NCBI RefSeq assembly: GCF_041296265.1
Contig: NC_091693.1
Span: 25,048,001-25,112,000, forward strand
Origin: Equus caballus
Taxonomy: Eukaryota; Chordata; Mammalia; Perissodactyla; Equidae
DNA: 64,000 bases
Direction of reading: 5' to 3'
The position numbers and the translations under genes are program-made. Shown piece after piece: positions 1 to 9,065 of the stretch (position 1 is the first letter of the stretch; every line of letters starts with the position of its first letter). The notes under the pieces were generated by a model. The model had not been told where the DNA came from, did no database searches, and was given only the letters and a program-made list of their open reading frames with translations.

Positions 1-359
1 TTTCCCCTCTGGTAACCGCTAAGCTGTTTTTTTCATCCACATGTTTGTTTATCTTCCACATATGAGTGGAGTCATACAGAGATTGTCTTTCTCTATCTGG
101 CTTGTTTCACTTAGCATAATACCCTCAAGGTCCATCCATGTTGCTGCAAATGGGGTGATTTTGTCTTTTTTTATGGCTGAGTAGTATCCATTGTGTATAT
201 GTATACCATATATTCTTTATCCAGTCATCAGTCAGTGGGCACTTGTTCGCTTCCACATCTTGGCTATTGTGAATAATGCTGCAGTGAACATAGGGGTGCA
301 TAAATCTCTTAGAATTGTTGATTTCAAGTTCTTTGGATAAATATTTAGCAGTGGGATAG
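1..359 (-). repeat. L1 LINE 3' fragment (left part)
   Basis: The sequence reads as the reverse complement of the L1 ORF2/3' end, with phrases such as CTTGGCTATTGTGAATAATG and TTCTTTGGATAAATA. It stops abruptly at the solo LTR and resumes at 999 with the next expected L1 sequence, so both parts belong to one insertion. Confidence 0.85.
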
Positions 360-998
360 TGTTACCAAACCAGGTTCATTTTTGCCCACCTCCCAGAAAG
401 CCAAACACCAAGATGACAAGATTGCAGCAGAGAGAGAGTTTAATCACAAGGCAGCCACGTGAGGAAGCGAGAGCATGAGCCTCAAATTTGCTTCCCTGAA
501 AACAGGGACTCAGGGATATTTATGGGATGGGGGCAAGGTGGTCTGAAATGAGGAGAGAGGTGATTGGAGGTGAGGTAATTGATGATTTGCGCAAGCGTAG
601 TCAGACTTCATGCCTCCTCATAGGACCCAAGTTCACAAAATGGCGGCATTAGCGTGATCTGAGGGTGGAGTTTTTAGCCTCTCGACATCAAAAGATCACC
701 TATCGGACATCTGTGTGGGCCCAGTTGATGAGTTGGTGGTCTCAACCAGCCTGAAGTGGACAAGGAGTTCTAATTCCTGAAAAACAGCTCACACACCCAT
801 TACCACGGTGACCCAGGCTCTGGGGAGATGTTATCTGGAGGAGCCTAATGGGAGTCAGATAGGGCGTTGCCTAAACAGCACTGTTAACAATGAGTGTGTT
901 ATACAGCTGAAAGCTATAATCAGTAATTGCAAAAAGGAAAAAAACCTTTGTTCCTAGCTAGTTAATCACCAATGGCTAACTCTCTGCTGGTTTCAACA
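360..998 (-). repeat. Solo LTR of an endogenous retrovirus
   Basis: This is a 639-bp block that begins TG and ends CA and sits cleanly inside an L1, whose sequence continues on both sides. Read on the minus strand it has a TATA-like CATAAATATCC and an ATTAAA polyadenylation-like signal followed by a CT-rich stretch, an LTR layout. No internal retroviral region is present, so it is a solo LTR. Class I (ERV1-like) is a guess from the layout. It is younger than the L1 it interrupts. Confidence 0.6.
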
Positions 999-1625
999 GC
1001 TAGGTCATAAGGTATTTTTATTTTTAATTTTTTTGATAGATCTCCATACTGTTTTCCATAGTGGCTGCACCAGTTTACACTCCTACCGGCAGTGTATGAG
1101 GGTTCCCTTCTCTCCACTTCCTCTCCAACACTTGTTATTTTTTGTCTTGTTAATTATAGCCATTCTGACTGGTGTAAGGTGATATCTCATTGTAGTTTTG
1201 ATTTGCATTTCCCTAATGACTAATGACATTGAGCATCTTTTCATGTGTTTATTGGCCATTTGTCTTTGGAGAAATGCCTGTTCAGATCCTTTGTCCTTTT
1301 TTTTTTTTTTTTTTTGGCTGAGGAAGACTAGCCTTGAGCTAACATGTGTGTCAAACTTCCTATTTTATAAGTGGGTCACTGCCATACCAAGGCTGATGAG
1401 TGGTGTACTTCTGCACCTGGGATCCAAACCCATGAATCTGGGCCGCTGAAGCACAGTGTGCCAAATTTAGCCACTAGGCCACAGGGCCAGCCCCCTTTGT
1501 CTGTTTTCTAATTGGGTTGTTTGTCTTTTTTATTATTGAGTTCTAAGTATTCTTTATATATTCTGGATTACAAACCATTTATCAGATATGTGATTTGTGA
1601 GGATTTTCTCCCATTCCATGGTCAA
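999..1625 (-). repeat. L1 LINE 3' fragment (continuation, split by an ERE)
   Basis: The L1 resumes with CCATAGTGGCTGCACCAGTT and TGATATCTCATTGTAGTTTT, classic antisense L1 text. It is interrupted by an ERE at 1297-1493 and then continues with TTCTTTATATATTCTGGAT and the TTATCAGATAT motif to about 1622. Confidence 0.85.
1297..1493 (-). repeat. ERE SINE (equine tRNA-derived)
   Basis: It has a poly-T head (tail of the minus-strand element) and ends in GGCCACAGGGCCAGCCCC, the reverse complement of the ERE 5' end. CCTTTGTC flanks it at 1289-1296 and 1494-1501 as an 8-bp target-site duplication. Confidence 0.9.
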
Positions 1626-1679
1626 CAGCCCTCTTTTGAGGGCGCTCTCTCTCCTTCAGGATCAGACTACTTTAGTTGT

Positions 1680-2340
1680 AGTTATTCATTTAATGATTCA
1701 TTAAATCTTTATCAAGTGCCAGTGATGTGCTAGGCACTGCCCTTGATGTTGGAGACTCACCCCCGAACAAAACAAGGGTCCCTGCCCTCCAAGAGCGTAA
1801 TCATGTTCCAGCTGGGAAACGGACAAAGAACAAGTGAACAAAGATGTATAGATAATGTCAGGCAGAGTAGGTGCCACACAATGCCAGCTTCATAAGCATG
1901 TGACCTGTGTAGTCACTCAGGGTTCCCCCTTGGTTTGATGCTCTGCTGTCTCCATCTTGAAATTCTTAATAATTTTTGAACAGGGAGCTCTGCATTCTCT
2001 TTTTGCTCTGGGACCCACAAATTGGTATGTAGCTGGTCCTGGGGCTATGAAGCCACAGAGCAGAGTAAGGAGATGGCTCAGGGCGGTGGGCTCTTCCTGC
2101 CGGGGCATCAGGGAAGGTCGCCCTAAGGAGGTGACATTTGAGCAAAGACCTGAACCAGGTGAGAGAGGGCACCCTGCAGATACTTGTGGGCAGAGCTTTC
2201 CTGGCAGAGAGAACGACAGGAAAGAACTTGAGTGGGCAGTTCAGCTTCCAGCAAGGAGGCCAACAGGACCGTAACAGAGTGAGTGATGGGAGAATAGTCA
2301 GCAAATGAGGTCAGGGGAATAATGGGGGGCCATTGTAAGG
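1680..2340 (-). repeat. L2 LINE fragment
   Basis: Antisense L2 3' text: the passage around 1710-1740 is a diverged form of the feature TTATTGAGCACCTACTATG / GTGCCAGGCACTG. It is followed by CCCTGCCCTCCAAGAGCGTA and, further on, by GACATTTGAGCAAAGACCTGA and a gaggtcaggggaataatggg-like tail. It is strongly diverged. Confidence 0.65.
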
Positions 2341-2832
2341 ATGTCGGATTTTAATCTAGGTGTATATCAATTAACAAGAGCGGCTTAAGTTAACCATAAA
2401 CATTTATCATCTCCCACAGATCCTGCGGGTCAGGAATTCAGGAGCGGCTTAGCTGGGCAGTCCTGGCTTGGGGTTGCTCTTGACTTGCAGTCAAGATGCA
2501 GATCGATCGGGGCATAGTCCTCTGAAGGCTTAGCGGAGACAGGATTGGTTCCAGGGTGGCTCAGTCATGTGACTGTCAAACTGTTGGCAGGAAGCTTCAG
2601 TTCCTCTCTGACTGCTTGCAGGAGGCCTCAGTTCCTTGCCACGTGGACTTCTCCATATGGTGGCTTTAATGACTTCATGACATGGTGCTGAATTCCCCCA
2701 GAGGAATGATCCCCAAGAGAGCAACGTGGAAGCCACAATGTCTTTGATAACCCAGCCTTGGACATGCCCTCATTTTTGCAATATCCTTTTGATTACACAG
2801 CTCAGCCCTCTTCAGTGTGGAAGAAGCTACCT
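2341..2832. other. Unassigned stretch, no gene seen
   Basis: Nothing coding is visible. Some parts (2400-2650) resemble an old interspersed repeat, but I cannot name the family. Confidence 0.4.
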
Positions 2833-2845
2833 AAGAGTGTGAATC

Positions 2846-3112
2846 TGGGGCCTGTCCCGTGGCCAAGTGGTTAGGTTCACGTGCTCTGCTTAGGCAGCCT
2901 GAGGTTTGCCAGTTCAGATCCTGGGCACGGACCTACACACTGCTCATCAAGCCATGCTGTGGCAGCATCCCACATAGAAAAATTACATAGAATGACTTAC
3001 AACTAGGATATACAACTATGTACTGGGGCTTTGGGGAGAGAAAAAAAAAGAGGATGACTGGCAACAGACGTTAGCTCAGGGCCAATCTTCCTCACCCTCT
3101 CTCCCCCTACAA
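2846..3112 (+). repeat. ERE SINE with 13-bp target duplication
   Basis: It starts GGGGCCTGTCCCGTGGCC and carries the tRNA-like head, CAACTATGTACTGGGGC and the GCTCAGGGCCAATCTTCCTC tail. AAGAGTGTGAATC is repeated exactly at 2833-2845 and 3113-3125. Confidence 0.93.
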
Positions 3113-3411
3113 AAGAGTGTGAATCCCAAAAGGGGAGGTGGTCACTGTGGGTCATCTTGGAGGCTGGCTACTAAGGTGTGAATCCACCTCAGAATTTTGA
3201 GCATGATGATGATGATGATAAAGACGATATAGATGATAGATAGAGATATATATGTGTGCATATGCATAGGTATATAGAGAGACATAAAGGTATACGTATA
3301 TAAATTACCACATAATATGTAGCACATATCTTATTACATTATTATATACATTTTGTTATCACACAAGTAATCCATGAAAACAGAGAGACAACTTCCCCAT
3401 AAGCATGTTTC

Positions 3412-3621
3412 TTCAAGCTTTATTGAGGTATGATTGACAAACAAAAATTGTATGTATTTAAGGTGTACAATGTGATGGTTTGAATATGTATACGTTGTGA
3501 AATGATTACCACAATCAAGCTAATTAACACATCCATCACCCCACATAGTAACCCTTTGTGTGTGTGTGTGTGTGTGTGTGTTTTGTGAGAACGCTTATGA
3601 TCTACCATCTTAGCAAATTTC
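3412..3621 (-). repeat. L1 3'UTR fragment with (TG)n
   Basis: The stretch from CTTTATTGAGGTATGATTG to AAGGTGTACAATGTGATGG is antisense L1 3'UTR. A (TG)n microsatellite lies at 3556-3580. Confidence 0.75.
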
Positions 3622-3872
3622 TTTCTTTTTTTTTTTTTTTGGAGGAAGGTTAGCCCTGAGCTAACTGCTGCCAATCCTCCTCTTTTTGCTGAGGAAGACT
3701 GGCCCTAAGCTAACACCATGCCCATCTTCCTCTACTTTTTTTTATATGTGGGACGCCTACCACAGCATGGCGTGCCATGCTGTGCCACGTTCACACCTGG
3801 GTCCGGACCGGCGAATGCCAGGCCACCGAAGCAGAACGTGCGAACTTAACTGCTGTGCCACCAGGCCGGCCC
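3622..3872 (-). repeat. ERE SINE
   Basis: A poly-T start and GGAGGAAGGTTAGCCCTGAG lead into a terminal GTGCCACCAGGCCGGCCC. An internally duplicated tail (two GCTGAGGAAG-type blocks) makes it longer than the copy at 1297. Confidence 0.9.
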
Positions 3873-3995
3873 TTATTTCTAATTTTCTGAGGAAACTTCA
3901 TGCTATTTTCCATAGTGGCTGCACAAATTTACATTCCCACCAACAGTGTACAGGGGTTCCCTTTTCTCCACATCCTCCCCTCATAATTTAATTTA
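3873..3995 (-). repeat. L1 fragment
   Basis: It contains TTCCATAGTGGCTGCACAAA and CATTCCCACCAACAGTGTAC, antisense L1, in a different L1 region from that left of the ERE. Confidence 0.8.
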
Positions 3996-4379
3996 CATAT
4001 ACATGTAAATAGATAACCCTTTCCTCTCGAAATATGATCGTCCTGCACTTACTGTTTTATAGTAAGCTTTTCCGCTGAATCGGAAGCCATGCACCAGCCC
4101 AGAGTTACCAAGCCCACGATGTCCCTCCAGAGTGTGAAGGTGTGGTCTGAGGAAGCGCCTGCAAAGCCATCTTCTAAGGCATGCTTCTCAAACGTTCCGG
4201 AGCATTCCAGTCACCAGTCTAGGTGACGCTGGAGATTCCGCATTCCTATCAAGTGTCCATGCGATCCTGCTTGATGTCACTGGTCCACGGGCCACACTTT
4301 GGGTAGCAACGTCCTAAAATGACTGATTATTAAATACTCATCCAGGCTCTTTGGAGGCTAAGCTTTGGAATCTACATTT

Positions 4380-4795
4380 TCACTCCATTCCCGAGGTGAT
4401 TCTTTATTTTTTTCTTTTTTTTTGTTAGTGGTAAAATACACATAATGTCAAATTGACCATTTTAACCATTTTAAAGTGTGCAATTCAATGACATGATGTA
4501 CGTGCACGACGGTTTGCAGCCATCACTACTCTCTAGTTTCAGAACTTCATCCAAAAAAGGAAACCTCACATCCATTATCAGTCACCCCCTCATCCCTCCA
4601 CCCCCCTGAGGCCCCTGGCAATCACCAAATCTGCTTTCTGTCTCTACAGATTTACCTATTCTGGACATTTCACAGAAATGGAATCATTCCATATGTGCCT
4701 TTTTTATGTCTGGCTCCTTTCACCGAGCATAATGTTTTCAAGGTTCATCCATGTTGCAGCATGTATCAATGCCTCATTCCTTTTCTGAGGTGTCT
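4380..4795 (-). repeat. L1M-type 3' end fragment
   Basis: Antisense L1 text: TGACCATTTTAACCATTTTA, AAAGTGTGCAATTCAATG, then CCTATTCTGGACATTTC and TGTTTTCAAGGTTCATCCATG. Confidence 0.8.
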
Positions 4796-4844
4796 CTCAT
4801 GCCATCTGAACATTGAGAACCAGCCAGATCCCATCTGGACAATG

Positions 4845-5010
4845 TCGTCCAGCAGTTGAGAGCACAAGCTCTGGAGTCTGACAACCAGTTACATCCCCTC
4901 TGTAAGCCTCGCTTTGCTCATCTGTAAAATGGGGGTAATAACAGCCCCTGCCTCACAGGGCTGTTTGCAAAGTGACTGGTGTGTGCTCAGAGCTCAGTAT
5001 CTGTTAGGGA
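4845..5010 (+). repeat. MIR SINE
   Basis: MIR core reads in order: a GAGAGCACAAGCTCTGGAGT head, CCTCGCTTTGCTCATCTGTA, AAATGGGGGTAATAACAGC and CTCACAGGGCTGTTTG. Confidence 0.85.
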
Positions 5011-5029
5011 TTGCGGTTATTCTGTCTGA

Positions 5030-5760
5030 TGGATATGCTGTAATTGATCCAACCAATCTCCTATTGTTGGACAGTAAAGCTTTTCCTATTTTTCTGTTTT
5101 TTAAACAATGCGGAGACAAACATCTCTCTATATAAATATTTTAACACTTGTCCAGTTATTTCCTCAGAATAAAACCCTGGAACTGGAATTGGTGGGTCAA
5201 AAGTGTTTTTGTATTATGTAATATGAAAAAGAATAGATAATGAATATAGTGAACTCATGGTTTCCACCTCCGGGCTTAAAAAAAAATTACAAATAACATT
5301 GTTCTATGTAGCTTTCCTGGTTGCATCCCTTCCACCCCGTCTCCAGGGGTCACCACGGGGTTCCCCCTCCCTTTGTGATGCCCATGCACGTTTGTATATG
5401 TTTATAATATCTATCCACACACGACCCTTGTTTTATGTGTTTTAAAACTTCCTGCATTCATCTGCAAATAGCAACATGATGCTTTGGGGTTGTCTAGGTT
5501 GATATGTGGAGCGCTGGTTCATCTTCTTTCACTGATGCATGGTATTTCCCTGTATGAATATGCCACAATCCACTTATCCATTCATCATGTAATGGATATT
5601 TAAGCTGTTTCCAGTTTTTCACCGTTACAAACTCTACTGTTGCACATTTTTGTGCTTATCCTTTTGTTCACACTTGTGAGAGTTTCTCTAGGGTGTACAC
5701 CCACAAGTAGAAGGGCTGTACTTTTAAGGTTCAGACATACTGATAGGACTTTTCAGAGAG
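5030..5760 (-). repeat. L1 fragments, diverged
   Basis: CCAACCAATCTCCTATTGTTG and, at 5560-5700, CCACTTATCCATTCATCATG plus CCAGTTTTTCACCGTTACAAA are antisense L1 motifs. The material between 5220 and 5500 is L1-like but strongly diverged. Confidence 0.6.
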
Positions 5761-6089
5761 CTAAGCTTTTTATGGAGTCCTTTTTACTTGCTGACTTCCC
5801 TTCTCTGAGTGAGGCTTTTTCTCTCCTTTGGAGCTGTGGCCATTCTTATTAGGGAATGGGGGGGGGGGGGGCCGGGGCTGGGTTCGAGGGTGTCTCAGAG
5901 CTGGAGGTAGCCCCAGTCGGGGAAGGAACAGTATGAACAGATGGTGGGAGGCTGGAAGTATGGATGGAGGACACCCAGGAGGGTGTTAAGCAGGACCCCT
6001 CAGAGACAGACAAGCGTGGTTCTTGTTTTTTAAATGCAGTCTGAGGCCCAGAGACGGCAAGCCACTTCCTCAATGTCATAGAGCGAGGC

Positions 6090-6215
6090 AGAAACCGTCA
6101 GCTTCATACATTCATTCATTCATTTAGAACATATTAACGATGCACCTACTCCGGGCCACACATTGTTCCAAGCGCACAGGATATATAGTCAGCAGAACAA
6201 AGACCGCCTGCTCCA
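6090..6215 (-). repeat. L2 3' end fragment
   Basis: It has ATTCATTCATTCATTTAGAA followed by a diverged form of the CACCTACTATGTGCCAGGC motif, antisense L2. Confidence 0.7.
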
Positions 6216-6619
6216 AGTGCAGGGCTTATTATTCTGGGCGTAATGATGATGAATTGCTAATTATGTTTGCCTGTAGGATTAGGGGGATGATCCTAATTGG
6301 GGGTGCCCCATGGGAGCGCCCCATAAGTCAGGGCTTTCTCCAAAGCCCCCACTTCTCAGTCTCCCTCTTTCCAACCCGTTCGCCCACAGTGTTTTTGTAG
6401 GTACTCCCAAAATTAAACGAGGTACTCAGTGGAAGAGAAGGTCTAGGTGGGAGGGAGAGAGCCCTTTGTATCAGGGGAGGGTTGTTAATAAAGTTTGTCG
6501 CCTTGGCAACTCCAGGCCTTGCAGGGCAGGGGGCGACGAAGGTGCACGCGCAAGCACCCCCTCCCGTCCGTTCCTGCTTTCTCCCTCGGGCACCTGAAGA
6601 TTTCACCAGAAAGAGAGTA

Positions 6620-7181
6620 GAGAGGTTGCGACTCTATGGTGACCGGCGTACACCTTAGCCAATGGAAGAATGAGCCATTCCAAGGCCAGCCAATCACATA
6701 CGGGCTCTGGAGCCGGTGGAGCCCGCCCTCTTTCCCCTTGGACCTGAATAACCTGAACCAAACTCGAGGTTCGCCCGGAGCGACAGCGCTTTTGGCCAAT
6801 GAGGGCGTTGACTTCGGACCGTGGGCGGGGCTACGTCTCCATGGCAGCGGAGGAATGACAGCGGTGGGAGCCATTGGCAGCAGTTGGCGGCACATGACGG
6901 CAGCGCGGGCGTGGCGGGGTTTTGTGGGGGCACAGACGGGGGGTGGACGGGGAGGGGCAGAATGGAGCTCGGCCAATAGGAGTGGCGCGAGCGCCAGAGC
7001 AACTGAGGAGTGGCGGCGGCCTTGGCCAATGGGAGGCCGGGGTGGCAGTGGCGGGGCTGGCCCGGCAGGGCAGACGGGAGGGGTGGCGACGGTGTCTGAC
7101 GAGAGCCGGAGGAGGCAGTGGGAGGTGGTGGCGGCGGCGGCGCGGGCGCCTGAGGAGGAGGTGGAGGAGGAGGAGAAGCGG
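6620..7181 (+). promoter_or_regulatory. KMT5C: KMT5C CpG-island promoter and noncoding exon 1
   Basis: This GC/CpG-rich stretch carries six CCAAT motifs: 6659, 6690, 6796, 6973 and 7026 on the plus strand and an inverted one at 6873-6877. Such a cluster suggests NF-Y binding. A purine-rich leader ends at 7181 before a good splice donor (GG then GTGAGGGG). I infer a noncoding first exon ending there, spliced to the acceptor at 9021-9022. The exact start site cannot be read; no TATA box is obvious. Confidence 0.6.
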
Positions 7182-7439
7182 GTGAGGGGCGGCGCGGGGC
7201 CCGAACTCTGAGCCCCCTCTCGGCCCCCGCCCCGCGCCGCGTTGGCTCCCGGTCGCCCCCAGCCCCTACTGCCCCCCGCCCGGCCCCTCCTCGTGTCCAG
7301 GCACCCACGTCTCCCTGCCCTTCGCGAGCCTCAGGCTCTCTCGGCGCCCTGCCCCTTCCCTGCGCTTCTTCACCCGGGCCCCTCCCCGCTCCCCGGCCTT
7401 GCTCAGCTCGCCCTCTGACTCTCCACTGCCCTCCCTGGA

Positions 7440-7765
7440 CCTCACAGCCCGCCCAGGCCCCTGTCCGTTCCCCCCACTTCCCTCCGGACCGCAGGCCCTT
7501 CCCCTGCACCCTCAATGCCCACCCAAGCCCCTGTCTGCTTCCCCTACTGCTCCCCAGACCCGTCCCCTGCACCCTTACTGCCCACCCAGGCCCCTGCTTC
7601 TCCCAGTCCCCTCCCGGGACCCTCACTGCCCGCCCAGGCCCCTGTCTGCTTCCCCCACTGCCTACCCTGGACCCAATCCCCTCCCGGGACCCTCACTGCC
7701 CACCCAGGCCCCTGTCTGCTGCCCCCACTGCCCTCCCTGGACCCTCACTGCCACCCAGTCCCTCC
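7440..7765. repeat. Degenerate C-rich minisatellite in KMT5C 5' intron
   Basis: About six units of 50-70 bp each open with CCTCACTGCCCACCCAGGCC-like sequence (near 7440, 7509, 7572, 7620, 7691, 7741) and close with CCCGGGAC or CCCTGGAC. The surrounding 7.25-8.2 kb is C-rich and almost purine-free on the plus strand, which explains its many long spurious open frames. Confidence 0.75.
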
Positions 7766-8696
7766 CTGGACCCCAGGCTCTCTCCTCGGGCCTTCCTCCC
7801 TGGGCTCCTCCCTGGATCCCCTGGACTTTTGCCCTCTCTGCTTTTCCAAGCCCTGTTTTGGATCCCTAGGCCCCCCTCTACCTTCTCAGGACCCTCTGTG
7901 GACCCCAGGTCTCCATGCAGCCTGCCTGGGCTCCCTCTCGGATCCCCAAGCCTTCCCGCAGCCCTCTGTGTCTCCCCCGCCAGCTCCCCGGCCCTTCTCC
8001 CTGCCCCAGGTCCCTCTGTGCGGTCTCTGTGTTGTGTTTTTACCCCTATGCCCCTCTGCAGCTTCCGCTCTGTCCCAGTGCCCTCCCGCAGTGCCCCCTC
8101 TTTATTTGTCCCCAGCCTTCCTGTCTTTTCTAGACCCCCTTTCTCAGCGGCTTCAGCTGCTGACCTGTCTTCAGCTCCCCCTTCCTTGCCGTCCCCCATC
8201 GACTCTCCCTGAGGCACTGCAGGCCCTCGGCTCTCAGCGTTAGGGATCCTGTTCTGTTGCGTTTTGCCAATCCCCTCCTCTCTCCTCTTTTCATGGATCT
8301 GTCCTGCCTCTCCATTCCGTTCGTTTTCTCTCCCCCGTCGCCCGCTTTGTCCTCAAGCCCCCTGTCGCCCGCCCGGAGTCCTTGGAGAGGGAGCAGGTGC
8401 TGGAAACCCTCCTCCGCTCTCCCTCCCCTCCCCCCGCCTCCAGGCTGCCTGGGGCTTCACCCAGAGCCTCCGGGACTCCCGACGGCTGCTGCGGGGGAGG
8501 TGGAGGCCGAGGCCCGGGAGACTGTGGGTGGGCGGAGGAACAGTCAGTCCCGGCGCGGCGGGAAGCCTTCGCTTTTCCCTAGACGAGGCCCAGAGGTGGG
8601 GCTGGGTCCCCCTGCCTCCCACCTCCTGCAGGGCTGAGCCTTTAGGGTTATCCCAGACTGCCGGTTAATCAGCCTTCCCGGGGCCAGTGGGGATGC

Positions 8697-8839
8697 GTGT
8701 GTGCGTGTGTGTGCGTGCACGCGTGTGCGTGCATGTGTGTAGTGTAGGGGTGTGAGGGGGTCCTGTGGGTGGGCGGTTTGAGGAGAGGGACATACTAGTG
8801 ATGGTGACTGGATTTCTTTGCCCCCCCCCCCCCCCCCCC
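8697..8839. repeat. (GT)n/(GTGC)n tract and poly-C run
   Basis: Interrupted GT/GTGC repeats lie at about 8697-8742. A run of about 19-20 C residues lies at 8821-8839, just upstream of the KMT5C start exon. Both are likely length-variable. Confidence 0.85.
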
Positions 8840-9029
8840 GTCAGAAGTACTTGTTTCGTTTCACCTTCACTGAGAGTCCATGAAGTCAGTGTTGCTGTTC
8901 TCCCCGATGTATAGATGAGGAGACGGAAGGGCACGCCAAAGTCCCGCTTGTCTTATAAGTGGCCCAGAGCAAGCACCTGCCCAGGGTTCCGCCCCTGCTT
9001 TGCACCCGCCACTCTGGGCCAGAGGCAGC

Positions 9030-9065
9030 ATGGTCCGTGGGGCAGCATGGGGCCCGACAGAGTGA
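9030..9065 (+). promoter_or_regulatory. uORF overlapping the KMT5C start codon
   Basis: An ATG at 9030 lies 17 nt before the KMT5C ATG (9047) in another frame. It opens 11 codons and stops with TGA at 9063-9065, inside the KMT5C coding sequence. Its context (GGCAGCATGGT) is similar to that of the main start (GGCAGCATGGG). If the mRNA includes this segment, as the acceptor at 9021-9022 implies, the uORF could lower KMT5C translation. Confidence 0.6.

Noticed and set aside
360-998. Possibility that the LTR is part of a longer provirus
   Set aside because: L1 sequence abuts both ends and no internal viral region lies next to it.
1-6600. Search for TMEM150B exons expected on the left by human synteny
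   Set aside because: The interval is almost entirely repeats; no TMEM150B-like membrane protein exons were found.
6694-7626. 310-residue minus-strand open frame in the KMT5C promoter/C-rich region
   Set aside because: Composition-driven: CpG island and C-rich tandem repeat give few stops. The product is P/G/R-rich with no domain and no match to a known neighbour.
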